This document shows positions 23,101 to 35,126 of a DNA stretch of 64,000 bases, piece by piece. The notes under the pieces were generated by a model. That model was not told the origin of the DNA. It saw only the letters and a list, made by a program, of their open reading frames with translations, and searched no databases. The position numbers were made by a program, and so were the translations under genes. The DNA comes from Limnanthes douglasii subsp. nivea (Eukaryota; Streptophyta; Magnoliopsida; Brassicales; Limnanthaceae), in the NCBI GenBank assembly GCA_036936605.1, contig JAUPFV010000001.1, positions 70,451,910 to 70,515,909 of the forward strand, read 5' to 3'. How positions within the stretch are numbered: position 1 is the first letter of the stretch; each line of letters starts with the position of its first letter.

Positions 23101-24989
23101 GAAGATTAATTGTTGCATCTTTAGTAATATATCGTTATTTTTTTACATCCATTATGAATGCCAAGATACTTATAAGAGCACATAATATGACAAAAAAAAT
23201 TTCTTACTCAAAAAACTAAATGGAAGATAAAAAACGATAATAAGACAAGACCTTCTTTAAGAAAATACAAGTAAATTTTTATAGAGAAATTAAGATACTT
23301 ATAAGTTATACTACCGCAATTTATATATTCAATGCTTTAATTTTTCAAAATTTCAAAATATGTAATTTTGAATAATATAAATTATAGTTTTATAAATAAA
23401 CTTCATTAAAAATAATTATAATGGTGAAAAAGGTTTTTTTTGAAACGTTATAAGTTTATTACAGGCTCAAGTATCAAATATAATTTTTGATTGACTTTTT
23501 CACAATGATATCATTTTTCTATCTAAGTTCAGCTGTGTTGAGATAACTGATTTGTTGTCAATGCTAAAGTTGAACAAATAAAAAAATGATAAAATCGTTA
23601 TCATTAAATAGTCTTATAAGGTAAAATTCTCGAAGTAAAATAAGTCTACTTTAGAACGATATATTAATTGTGCTAGGTTTCATAAATTAAGAATGTTAGA
23701 TAAACTTTAATACTAGTATAGAGCTCTTCAAAAAAATCGGGACAAATTCATAAGGGCTTTGAGAGGTTTGAGACTTTGTTTATTTCATGCATTTGGTATG
23801 ATCTTCATTTTAGTTTATTTTCAGTTCTTAAAGATGCTTGATATATTCATGTAGCCGGTAACCATCAAAGTTTCTTTTCATTCATAAGATAATTTAAATT
23901 ATCAAAATTAAGTGATTGTAAAACGTATTTACATACAATGGAGATTTGTACATAGATGATTTAAAAAATGGACAAGTTATATACAATATATGTATTAAAT
24001 TCTTCAATAATATTATTCAAATTTATGTATAGTATATTAAACTAAATTGAAATCTAACGACACGTAAGTATACGTTTGTCATAATATTTTGGGGCATATA
24101 TCTTATAAGGATATTGAAAACTTATTTTTTGATGTTCCACATTGTTCCTATGTAGGGATGATCAAGATTACACATATTGTTCATAGATATATTTAACCCA
24201 TTTTATGTCTATGTTAGACCAAATTTAAGTCCAACGTTTTTAAGTCAAAAATAAAATACGAATTCCGTAAAAGATTTACTATGTCATATTTGACCTTGGT
24301 AGTTTCACTAAGGGATGTATGTTGGTTCATCAAATAATATCAAGATCTAAAATGGTTAAAATATACAAAAATGTTACTTGTTATATTAATACATTCATAA
24401 ATATCTATTAAAAATAATACATTAACCCTAAATTTTGTTAAAGTTTTGTTGAAACACTTTTAAATTTTGAAATGTCTAGTGGAAACAAAACTTCACAAAC
24501 TGAAAATATAGAAATTAGATTCCAATATGGTAATTACTATTGCAGTGTTATCATACAATTTATTCTAAGGATATAATAATTTTGAGGATATAAAGTTTAA
24601 AAAGAAGTGATTAGTGATTTATTTTATTTTTTGATGAAAAAACACAATGGTTCGTTTATACTGGAATTTTTTTTTGATATTTTATTACCAATTATCTCTT
24701 AATTGTGAGAATGAGTATCTTCTTCAGATTTCAATGTTTAAATTCTCTTTTAAGAATAAGTAGTTGCAGTTGTTCATAGAGAACAAACTTGGCATCTTTA
24801 AAAAAATAGAATAATCTTTTAATAAGGTCCACAAACATAGAGAAATTACCTACTTAACTACTCTATATTTAGTCTTTGTAAAGTATATCTTGAAAGTATT
24901 CTACAAGAAAAATAAATTATTTTATGATGAAATTGAATAATTCAATTTCAACATATGCAAGATTTCTACAAGAATTTTAAGCTTGTTGT
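20161..24989. other. No gene recognised; AT-rich
   Basis: Mostly AT-rich, with (AT) runs near 22665. The part 20590-21320 has slightly longer open stretches without any motif I recognise. At 21939-22199 an 86-codon plus-strand frame has a repeated internal pattern (MYHSRATLCFHW, then MCHLWAKMCHFW), which looks like decayed short tandem repeats and not a real protein. No RNA gene is seen. Confidence 0.55.
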
Positions 24990-25170
24990 GGTCCTACATA
25001 AAAATTTATCTTTAGTTTATGTAACGTCGTTAAAAGTTTTATAAGAATATGAGATTCTTGTCATGTAAAATAAGAATTCAGTTTAAGATTATGTATTATC
25101 ACACATAATTCCGAGTCTTAATTGTGGATTATTGTAACAATACTGAAAATGAAGTAGAATAAATCAACTT
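24990..25170. repeat. Dispersed repeat, copy 1
   Basis: This stretch matches 42140-42335 in order and spacing of blocks (ACATAAAAATTTA, GAGATTCTTGT, CACATAATT, ATTGTGAAAT/ATTGTGGATT, then AATAAATCA/GATAAATCA). The repeat is of unknown class, possibly part of an LTR. Similarity is by eye and imperfect. Confidence 0.55.
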
Positions 25171-25649
25171 AAGTTCTTATTCATTTTCTAAAAAAATAGG
25201 CTAGTTGATTTTAAAATTATATTTAAATCACGTTTAACTCAAAATATAATATAATAAGATATATAAAAGATCTCACATCAAATAAGTTCAAAACGATATT
25301 GAAAATTAACTTTTAAGCAAACCTTTATTTTAATCAAGTAAAATATTCTTTCAAAATAATCATAATGTTTTAGTACACTTCATTAATTAATTTTAATTAA
25401 TTAAAATTTAAGATACTATTTCTGAATGCTAACAGTGAGACCAAACTTGACATATAGAAATTCTTTTGGATTTTTAATATACTTATTAAACCATAAAGAT
25501 AATTCACCCTGTAACAATACAGATAAATACCTACATGATGTAGAAATTATTTGATTTTCATATTTTAAACTTGTTGCAGAATCTTTTGCTAGGTTATGAT
25601 CTTCTAAGAGATGGAAACTAAAACCCAATGATTGATTCTAATGGAAAAA

Positions 25650-26620
25650 TCAATACATTTTTCTTAGAATTCATTTTTTATATTTTTGTGAGACCGCAGT
25701 TTTTAAGAAGTGAGAAACTCACTTTTTATATTATAACAAAAAATAGTTCTTCCTTTTAATGTCTGTAACTTCCAGAAGATTACTTAATAAAGATCAGACC
25801 TTATTAAATTTTCACTCTTTGGGGACCATAACCCGATATTATTTTATCTTACAAAATAATCCCAAAACTTAGTGTTTTTTCTTAAGTTGTTTGTTTCTGA
25901 ATCCAACCCTTCACAATATTCGAAATTAAACCTGGTATCTTTAAAATTATCTCCATGATACATATTTTATGTGCTAGTCTGTTCCTTTCTTTATGATTAC
26001 TATTATTGGACTAATATTAACGATAGTTCGATAGATCGATAAAACATGTGACGGTCCAAATCAATGGAAAAATTCCAACAATCTCCCACTTGGATCACCG
26101 TATGCTATTATAGGATGCATTCACTTAATGAACATTCTTAATTTCTATTGTCACATAGATAACCTTAATAATCTCGTAAATGACCATTAACGACATATGA
26201 CTAAAGTCATCATCAATGCAATTCAAGTCGCAAATAGATGTATCAGTAATCAAGATATCGCAACAATCAATTGCATGGATCTATCATAGTGCATAGCATA
26301 AGAATAATATGAAATGTAATCTTGAATGTCTATTCTTAACTGGTCTCACTTAATGGGAGGTCTACTTATAGTAGAATACAAATAATCAAAGATAAGAGCA
26401 CATCGAATAATTATATATAAATATGTTTGCATTAATGACCTTAAGTTCACGATTATCACAATACAAACAAATTTAATAGCTTAATATAAACTCTCACTCA
26501 AACTAACAATCCTCTAAGTATATAACACGCATGTTAATGGTGTGTTCAATAAAATCCTTAGACATTAATGCCTTCATAAGATGATCCACTAACACCTAAA
26601 GATTGTATTAATCGTATAGG
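25650..26620 (-). mobile_element. Copia B remnant: 3' LTR, polypurine tract, RNase H tail
   Basis: At 26081-26092 the minus strand reads CAAGTGGGAGAT followed directly by TGTTGGAA. This is the typical polypurine tract and LTR start of many plant copia elements. The LTR therefore lies below 26080; its outer limit is unclear. Above, at about 26600-26485, the minus-strand translation DHLMKALMSKDFIEHTINM matches the conserved end of copia RNase H (PLTK.L....F..H...MG). Nothing further upstream is recognisable. Confidence 0.68.
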
Positions 26621-27559
26621 ATAGAATACAAAAATTGATCGACCTAAAGGAAGATTAACAGGTTTGTAACAATTGTATATGAATTTTGGTAAAGATCAAC
26701 AATTTGTAGCATCAAGAAACTTATTTATGATATTAAGTGTGCGTTTCATCAACGATACCATGTCTAATATATTTTAGTTTTGAGATAAACCTAGTAGATT
26801 AATGTAGACCATTAAGTTTAGACTTAAAGTGACTAAGTCAGAATCATTGCCGAAGCCTTTAACTTAGGGTTGAATTTTGTAACTTGTTATTGAAGTTGTA
26901 AATATTTTTTGAATTAAAATCATATATTATTAATAGGTAATCAAAATGGCCTAAAAACAAATGATGGGTTGACAATAAGTCTAGGAGTCAATCACAACTA
27001 CTAAATAGAGATTGAAAAGCATGCGCCAAAATTTGAAGAAAATTGAACTTCCCGGGCAACGCCATTGAGAAGAAAAGTTGCACATCAAACTTCAAGCTTT
27101 GATGAAATTCATATGAGATAAAAAAAACATGATAGAACGCTAAAAGTATTCGATAGAATAGGAAACTTAAATCCTCATGAAGATTTTAAATCGATCAAGA
27201 GAGACGCATCAGACCGAGAATGCTTCTAGTAACTCGAAATCAATACTTCACCAAGAATGCTTCCAGCAACTCAAATCGAAACCTTCGTCTTTCATCTCGC
27301 ATGGAACAACTCCAAAATCAGCAAGTACGATGCAAAAGAGATAGAAAGATTGAAGATGAGAATCGCCACAAGAGTAGCTGCCAAAAAGAAGCTGATTCTA
27401 ACGCTGGTAAAAGCAACTATACTGAGTTGATTATTCAATATTGCCAGAAACCTGTTTAGAAAGATATAAACTAAAAATAATATGATAGATTAAAAGAATA
27501 AGCAAGTTAAGCAGAGAATTTATTCAATTCTAAGGTAACCAATGACATATCTTTCTAAT
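26621..27559. other. No gene recognised
   Basis: A 79-codon plus-strand frame at 27220-27459 is rich in Lys, Arg and Asn and lacks any known motif. There is no other signal. Confidence 0.55.
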
Positions 27560-27599
27560 AGAGTAATGGCTTTCAATTGAGTGGAAGCTTGGAAGTTAT

Positions 27600-30449
27600 T
27601 ATGGTCAATCTTCATCTTACATTTTCAAGTCCACCAAGAAAACCAATCAGCTTCTTTGTTTTATTCTCTGAAAATATGATGGATAATTATAGAGGGAGAT
27701 ATAAGGGATCTAATACTAGAAATAATATATTCTAACGATGAAGGAAAATTTCCAGAGGATAAAAGAGAAACAAGAATCTCATAATCAGATTTAATATCAA
27801 TATTTGATAAACCTTTGATTTTGCAGAGCTGAAGACCATCATGAAGGGATCTAGACTCAGCTTTTATAGGAAAAAACTTGTCGTAAATGTTACCATAACC
27901 ATGGACAATGGAGCCATAACTATCACGGATAATGACACCACCACTTGATTTGCCAAATACAAAAAAGAAAGCATCAGTATTTAGTTTGTACCGGCCATGC
28001 TAAGAAGGGGTCCAAGAGAGATGCAAAGCTCTTTTAATCTTCTTAAGATGATTAAAGAAATTCATATTTGGAGCAACATACTCAATGTTTTCCAATGTTT
28101 ATGCTTCAACAGGTTAGAATGATTTAAACTAAACATGATATGCTTAATACATTTTATAGCAGAGGTAGAAGATAAAGTACTTCCTTTGAAGTTTACTTTG
28201 TTCATAGTCTTCCAAATGACCCAAGTAATAACTACTAGTAAGATTGAGTTGATATAAGCCTTAGTAGGGGATTTTTAAAACCTTCATCTAATCATGTGAT
28301 TTCTCATCATAAACTTGCTAATTTTAATCTTGAGTAAATCTGCAAAATAGGTTCAAATCTTCCAAGAAATATTATTAGACACAAATAAATGGTTAGGAGT
28401 TTCTGAATTGAGACAAAACTAGCACTTATAAACAAGAACAATATGTCTAGTCTGCAAGATAGAATCAATAGATAGTTTATTGTTTAATAGTCTCCATAGT
28501 AATAAAGAAAACTTCATAGGAGTGAAATGGTTCCAAATTTGGTTAAATAGAGTTGATTTGTTATGGTTAACTCTTATGATCTGCATAGTATCCTTGATGT
28601 TGAATGATCCATCCATCAAAAGCTTCTATTGAATTAAATCATCTATTTGAGTGTCATTAGAAATCTTGGATATTAAGTTAATATTGGAATAAGTAAATAA
28701 TGGACCAATATTGTTCATGTTCAATTTTTATTCTCCCAAAAAGTATTGACTTTGTCTCCAGTAAACTAGCTATTGTCTTCATTAGAGTCTAATTTAATAA
28801 GTGGAGAATTTCCAACCCAAGTAACAAGCCAGAAATCCAGGTTTCCATTACCCAACTCCCACTTGATAAAACCTTCAGCAAGGTTCTTGATGTTGGAAAG
28901 TATTTTCCACATTTGAGATCCTTGTTTGGAATAATTGATTTGACGAGGGTTGTTGTCTTTACAATAGATGTTGTGAAGGAATTTAGCCCAAAGACACTTA
29001 TTCTCCATGAACCTGTACCATAACTTTATAGAAAAAGTAGTTTGAATATCCTTAATATTTCATAGATTAAGACCACTTTCACTAAATGTTTGGAATTAGT
29101 AAACCAATTGGACCATCAAATGTTATTAGAATCATTAGATGTATCCCACAAGAATTTATTCAACATTCTTTCAATCTTACTAATTATAGTTTTAGGAAGC
29201 CAACAATTTTAAATCCAGTATATAGGAATAGAGAGCATAACTGAGTTTATAATAGTTAATCTACCATCATAAGAGATCTTCTTGTCTTCCCACTAAATGA
29301 TTTTAAATCTGATTTTGTTAAGAATAGAGTCATAGTTGCTAGTTTTGTTGTTAGAATTCAGAGTGATGCCAAGGTAAGTAGTAGGAAGAAAGTTGGTAGC
29401 AAAATGTGTTTGAATGGCCAGAGCATTGATTTTGTCTTGAGCTAAGTTTGAAGTTGTGATTATTTTGGTTTCATCCTTACTGATAGCCTGTCCAGGGATA
29501 GCTTGGTAAGTCTATAAAAAATTACCTAGAATATCCATAGAAGAATATTGACCATTAGAGAATATTAGAAAATCATCAGCAAACACAAGATAAGATATAT
29601 TAATACTACTCCTACAAGAATAATTCAGGGTTTTATTTATTTCAAAAAGCTTATTTAGGCCTATGATTAATATTTCTTCAACAGTAATAAATAAATTAGG
29701 GGAAAAGGGATCTCCATGTCTGATACCCCTTTTGGTTTTGAAGAAAACAATGATTTTCCATTGATGATAATAAAGACATAACCATATTTAATTAGGTTGT
29801 TGATTAAGTTGGTGAATCTTTGATTAAATCCAAAAGATTGAAGAACTTTAATAATAAATTTATGAGAAAGTTAATCGAAATCCTTTGTCAAATCTATTTT
29901 GATAACAATGTTACCAACTTTTGTTTTACTTTCTAAATCATGAATAAGATCATTTGCTAGCATAATGTAAAATTTAATTGACTTGCCTTTAACATATCCT
30001 CCCTGCACTTCAGAAATTATCTTAGAAAGAATATTAGATAGCCTGTCATTCAAAGTTTTTGACATAAATCTATTCGTGATAGTACAAAAATTAATAGGGC
30101 GAACATTTTTCCATTGCGTTGGATTGCAGGATTTGGAAATGAGACTTATGCATGTAGTCATGATACCTTTGGGGATGTTTTGACAGAGAACGAATGATGG
30201 CATTGCTTTGCAGAAATCTAGCTTGATAATTTTCCAACAAGTTGAAGAAACATTTGTTTAACCCATTTATGCATGTTGCACTTGTTGGCTTAAGATTTTG
30301 GATGATATTGTAGACTTCTTCTTCTGTAAGAATTTCTAACAGATAGTTATTATCTGCATCATGGATCAACTTAGGAATAATGATAAAACATTTTTCATTC
30401 ATATTATCAAGATCAGCATCTAAATTTTAATAAGAAAGAGAAGATATAA
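27600..30449 (-). pseudogene. LINE ORF2, RT to RNase H part
   Basis: RT shows LTEEEVYNIIQNLKP at the start, then QWKNVRPINFCTITNRFMSK, IISEVQGGYVKGKSI and VGNIVIKIDLTKDFD, the block with the first catalytic Asp. LVFADDFLIFSNG holds the FADD catalytic pair, encoded near 29574-29585. LPTTYLGITL is the usual later RT motif. A zf-RVT-like region follows (IWNHFTPMKFSLLLWRLLNN). RNase H starts WTPS.HGRYKLNTD, then GKSSGGVIIRDSYGS and IKAESRSLHDGLQLCKI. Frames change repeatedly. The enzyme would nick and reverse transcribe at the target, but this copy is dead. Confidence 0.87.
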
Positions 30450-32246
30450 CTACAAAAGCTCAAACAAATGATGGCCATGTTATCATCAGTTGAGCATGAA
30501 TTAACAACACTCAAGGAGATGTTGGAGAAGTTTGGTGGTACGCTAGTATTTTGCAAAACGGGTGCATTTAATGGCGACACGAGAAAAATCACAAGGGAAT
30601 ATACTCTAAATCCAAAGCCTTATGATATGAAGAAAGATGCAAAATAAATCAATACATTCATATGGAGATAGGTAATTTAAGCACATCGACATGGGAGAAG
30701 ACTTGAAGAAAATAGAAAGAGAAACAACATTTATCACCGATAAGGTATGTCTAACATTGATAATTGGTTAGATTTTAAAAATAATATTATGAAATATTCT
30801 TATATTGTCAATGAGGCTTACGAAGCAAAAGCCAAGTCAAAATATATTTGACAAACGGGTTCAATCAAAGAGTATACGAAAATGTATACAAACCTGTTAT
30901 TAGAAATACCCAACTTGTCCGAAGAAGAAAATATCTTTAACTTCTTATGCGGATAAAAATCATGGCTGAAACAAAAGTTAGATCGAAGGAATGCCCGAAC
31001 ATTGACCGAAGCCGAGAAGCTGTATGATTCTTACTCCGAAGACATAACAAAGACTCTGAGGAATAAAAACCTAGATGAGAAAGGAAGAAATCCCAGAAAC
31101 AACCATACCAACCCAGATGAAAGGGGAATAAGTCTGAGAACCTACTATAATAAATGTGGTGAAGGAAGAGACGATAGGGACAAGCCGGTCCTGAGAAGGA
31201 TTTTTCTGCCAAGATACATGGTCCCTGAACGTAAGGACGAACGTACGTCTCAATATAATTGCTTCATATGCGGAGGAAATCATAGAATCTATGACTGCCC
31301 AAAAAAGAGAAAACTTAGCGCATTAGAGGAGAAAATTGAGTCAGAAAAAGAACGTGAGACACGTGAAGAATGTGATTACATGGTGAGCTCACTCCAAAAA
31401 CTAAGCAGCGTCAGAGATAAAGAGGAGAAAACCAAAACAAGGATAAAAACCTTATGTTCGTGGATGTTAACGTGAATGGAAAGATATCTCACACCTTAGT
31501 AGAGTTTCTTCTCATTCCTTTCGGGTTAACTAATGCGCCTGCTACTTTTTGCATGTTAATGAACAAAATTCTTCACCCATACTTGGATGAATTTTTTCGG
31601 TTTATATCTTGATGATATAATGATCTATAGTAAGACAATAGACGGGAATATCAAACATTTACGAACCATTTTCCAAGCACTACATAAGAACGAGCTATAC
31701 GTAAAGGAAGAAAAGTGTTTATTTGCCCAAGAGGAAGTCTTTTTCCTAGGCCAAAAAATCAGAAACAGGAAACTTATGATGGAAGAAACCAAGATCCATG
31801 CAATCCAAAAATATACTGCCTCAACTAAAGTACCATACCTACAATATTTCCTAGGTCTTATCAACTACTACTGATGATTCATCCTAGGGTACTCCTGGAA
31901 AGCGGCCTCTTTTAACGATCTATTGAAGAAATGAAGAACTTGGGAGTGGTCGGACCAATGTTAGACAAAATTCGAGGACCTAAAACATGCTGTGATCGAA
32001 GATCTAGTCTTGAAAATTCCCAACCCAACTATATAATTCGACGTGCACACCGACGCTTTAGACTTTTCTATAGGAGGAATGCTGATGCAAGAAGAGAACC
32101 CCATCGTATTTGTAAGTTGTAAACTGAATAATATAGAACAGAGATACACTGTACAAGAGAAAGAGATGACAACAATGGTTTATTATTTACGCGTGTGGAG
32201 ACATTACCTCCTCGGATCAAAGTTCTTTGTCAAGATAAAGCTATCT
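30450..32246 (+). mobile_element. Gypsy gag-pol fragment without LTRs, inside the LINE
   Basis: Plus-strand gag is seen from about 30850 (EYTKMYTNLLLEIPNLSEEE, then LTEAEKLYDSYSED) with a CX2CX4HX4C zinc knuckle (CFICGGNHRIYDC) at about 31260-31300. Near 31495 the start of protease ([12 protein letters not shown]) runs directly into mid RT ([20 protein letters not shown]), so most of protease and early RT are deleted. RT continues through [10 protein letters not shown] and LGQKIRNRKL. RNase H follows (HTDALDFSIGGMLMQEENP, VQEKEM) and stops abruptly at about 32240. No LTR, primer site or integrase is present. The gag style suggests a chromovirus-like gypsy family, different from the Tat element at 4.5 kb. 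Confidence 0.85.
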
Positions 32247-32247
32247 A

Positions 32248-32430
32248 TGCATGTTGCACTTGTTCGTTTAAGATTCTGGACGATGTTGTAGATTTATTCT
32301 TCTGTAAGAATTTCTAAAAGATAGTTAAGAATATAATTTAAAATATTTTCATTATAGACATCTAAATCTTCATTCATATTATTTAAATCGGCATCTAAAT
32401 TTTGATAATAAGAAGAAGATATAATATTTT
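32248..32430 (-). repeat. LINE segment duplicated on both sides of the gypsy fragment
   Basis: This 183-bp segment aligns with 30267-30449. They share TATGCATGTTGCACTTGTT at one end and GCATCTAAATTTT near the other. Both encode the same LINE piece (ILTEE and neighbours) just before RT. The two copies have diverged substantially, with small indels. It is far too long for an integrase target duplication. Confidence 0.75.
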
Positions 32431-33145
32431 TAAAATAGAATCAATTAAAAGACTAAGAAGATTCTTATATTCAATCCACTAATCATTATCTTTAATGCTA
32501 GAAATTTTGTCCTTCCTTCTTTTTTTCTTGATAAAGTTGTGATATACTTTAGTATTCAGATCTCTGTTTCTATACAACAAGAATAAAAAAAATTGAAACA
32601 AATAATCTTCTTCCATAGTAAGGGCCATCATTTGGTTCGTTATTTCTTATGATAGATTTCTTTTGTTCTCAATGATATTTGAATTCAGTAACTTAGCTTC
32701 AAAATCTTTGACAACATCTTTAGTGTATGTTACTTTGTCAAAAATATTACCCAAAACTAGCCAAGCTTTAGCAGAACTAGATATGTGTCTGAGAGTATGC
32801 CATATTTAAACTCTATTAATTCTCTGGCATTTGGCATAAACAACAATAACAAAGAAGATATGATCAAATTGAATGTGCTTTGTCTCAAAATGAATAGACT
32901 GACCATGATTAATCCATATATTAAACAAAATACCATCCCTCCAAAAAGCCAGATTTTGTTAGAAATGTTAGCATTATAATGATTAAAACTAAGCATAGAA
33001 GCAATAACCTCCTGATGATCATTCTAATCAGAGGCTCTTGGATGAAAAGAAGCTTAATTTTTTCTTTGATAGAAATGGATTTAAGCCTTCTTATAGAGGC
33101 CTTATTTCTAATATGGAGAATATTCCAATTGAGGACCTTAATCAT
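32431..33145 (-). pseudogene. LINE ORF2 N-terminal endonuclease
   Basis: Minus-strand ORF from an ATG at 33145 begins MIKVLNWNILHIRNKASIRR and includes IKLLFIQEPLI. These are the start and the catalytic-Glu (QEP) block of the APE-type LINE endonuclease. Later parts (KIWLFGGM, FNLIISS) continue in shifted frames to about 32430. The enzyme would nick target DNA to prime reverse transcription; this copy is frameshifted. Confidence 0.78.
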
Positions 33146-33199
33146 GGAGGACTGGTAAGGGTAGCTCTTTGGGGTTCTGAAAATTGCGGATATTTGATT

Positions 33200-34482
33200 A
33201 CACTATGGTTTCTTTTCTTTTTGCTTCTTGCTTCTTTAAGCTTTTTGTTGAGAAGAGTTTGAGAAATTTTTTCAATCTTTTTTCTTTGATAAAAGTTTGA
33301 GGCAGGCTGCATATGTTATCTTGGTTTGGTGGATGATTTCCAGATAGAAGGGTATCATCATCCATAGATGGAGAAAGATTATAGTCCTCATCCAGGTATT
33401 TTATAGCATCAATTATCTCTTCATCAGTATTACTAGTGCCTTTTTTTCAGGGGTATCTTGAATGTCATTTGAGTTTTCATTGATGTGTATGTACTTTTTC
33501 TATTTTGGTGAGTAGATATATCAAAACATTTATGAAACAAATAACTCTTTGAATTATGTTTGTTGATTTTCATTGAAGAAATAATAACTATAGACTTCAA
33601 CTTAGGATTCATTTTTGCTGTAATTTTTTGGTCTTTAACTTTGTTATTTCCAAGGATCGATTTTTTTAAAATCTTTACTGGTTGATGGAGCTTTCTTACA
33701 TTGATCCAGACCATGACCTAGATACTGATATTGTTGACAATACTGGTGGAGATTCTTATAGCTTATCTCGAGCCAGCATCCTTCATTATCACTAAAGCCT
33801 ACCCAAATATAATGATGGATTTCTTTGGTAAGGTCGAGTTCGCTCCAAGAGTAGCAAGTATTGTAAAGAGCTCTATTTTTCTCAGGGAACCAAGTTTTGA
33901 TAAGATGTTCTATAGAAGCAGCAATAGTTTGTATGATATAATCATTGAATAAAAATTATGGAACCCTAGCAATCTCGATCCAGACAAGGGTGATTAGACT
34001 TTTTACTTTTGGGTTAAAAGATAGAGTCCATATTAGAATTCTCATGACGGTTTGGCCAATAGTGCAGACATTTGTACTCCAAATTTTGCATATGTCTTCC
34101 TTCAATGTACATTTAAAAAAGTTTTGATGCGCATCCCAATTCGAAACACTATAAAAACCAGTAAACCTGCGATCATGTAATAATTTTGTGAGTAGATTTT
34201 TGTTTGTGATACATATAGAAAATTTTCTAATGACTGTAAATCTTGACATAGCCATTAATTGATCTTTGTCGTGTATAAAAAATTGAAGTGGTATTTGATC
34301 ACTTTTGTGTTGAATTGAAAGAGGAACATATTCATTGTTTTTTCAAAGTTAGTTTGAACAAATCTAAATGAGGTTTTGTAGTGATATGAATGTTTATGAC
34401 ACTGGATTTCTGATTCTTTCGAGAGTTCTTGTATTTTTGGGAAGTCTGCATCTATAAATTCTCTGTTTTGTTGAGTTTTCAT
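33200..34482 (-). pseudogene. LINE ORF1, DUF4283 and zinc knuckle
   Basis: The N-terminus lies at 34482-34255. A frameshift leads to 34255-33956, where FFKCTLKEDICKIW, MRILIWTLSFNPKVKSLITL and VWIEIARVP match the DUF4283 domain of plant LINE ORF1. A zinc knuckle follows near 33740-33700, reading CQQYQYLGHGLDQC; the second Cys of CX2CX4HX4C is replaced by Tyr. ORF1 would bind LINE RNA. Several frame changes mark it as dead. Confidence 0.78.
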
Positions 34483-34510
34483 TGCAGGTATGAAATGTTG
34501 AAAATATGGA

Positions 34511-35126
34511 GATGATCAGATTTGTAGTAGATCAAAATAAAAATCTTCAATCTAAAATTCTGGACAAGAAGATCAATAAATAAGGATTGAGCCAGAACAC
34601 TACAAAAGAATAGTTACGGAAACAACTTAAATTAAAGAAATAAAATAAAAACAGGGAGATATCAAAGGTTAGAAACCAAGAAATTGAATTGAATTAACGA
34701 ATTCCAATAAATGCTTCTGGATTGGTAAATAAAAAAACTTGGACATCAAGAAAGACTTTCTTGAGAGAGAAATCTCCATTTCCTCATGGTTTGTTGTTAA
34801 GAGAAGTCGTAACTTATATTGAGATAAATTAATAGAGTATTATGGACTTTACAAATTTAGTGAAAGTTTATTAAGATTTAAATGTGTATGTCGATGACAT
34901 ATCTCTTGCCATAAATTAGAAAAACATGTCACGAGACACCAAAAAATTTATATTTAAACAATCTGATATGAAAATAATTAGATTCAATTAAACTTATTAT
35001 ATATATATATAAATATATCAATTTATTTCATTCTTTTGGTTTGGTATAGCATATTTAAAGGTAATTTAGGATTGGTTTAACGTATAGTAGATTATATCTT
35101 ATCTATTGTTTAATTTAATATAATAT
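34511..35126. other. No gene recognised; short AT microsatellite
   Basis: AT-rich spacer with an (AT)n run near 34998-35012. No coding or RNA signal is seen. Confidence 0.55.

Larger units (their letters stand above)
27560..34510 (-). mobile_element. L1-type LINE, decayed, split by gypsy DNA
   Basis: Minus-strand order is ORF1 (34482 to about 33200), endonuclease (33145 to about 32430), reverse transcriptase (about 30400-29000), zinc-binding region (28600-28380) and RNase H (about 27990-27600). This is the full domain set of plant L1-type LINEs with an RNase H tail. A block of gypsy DNA at 30450-32246 interrupts ORF2 between endonuclease and RT. No clear poly(A) end (poly(T) on the plus strand) or target duplication was found. 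Every domain has frameshifts or stops. Confidence 0.85.

Noticed and set aside
27220..27459. 79-codon plus-strand ORF as a small gene
   Set aside because: Low-complexity basic composition, no motif, no promoter or neighbouring support.
30937..32246. The gypsy fragment at 30.4-32.2 kb as an integrated pararetrovirus
   Set aside because: Gag with a CCHC knuckle and a chromovirus-like style, no movement or coat protein, and RT/RNase H typical of Ty3/gypsy.
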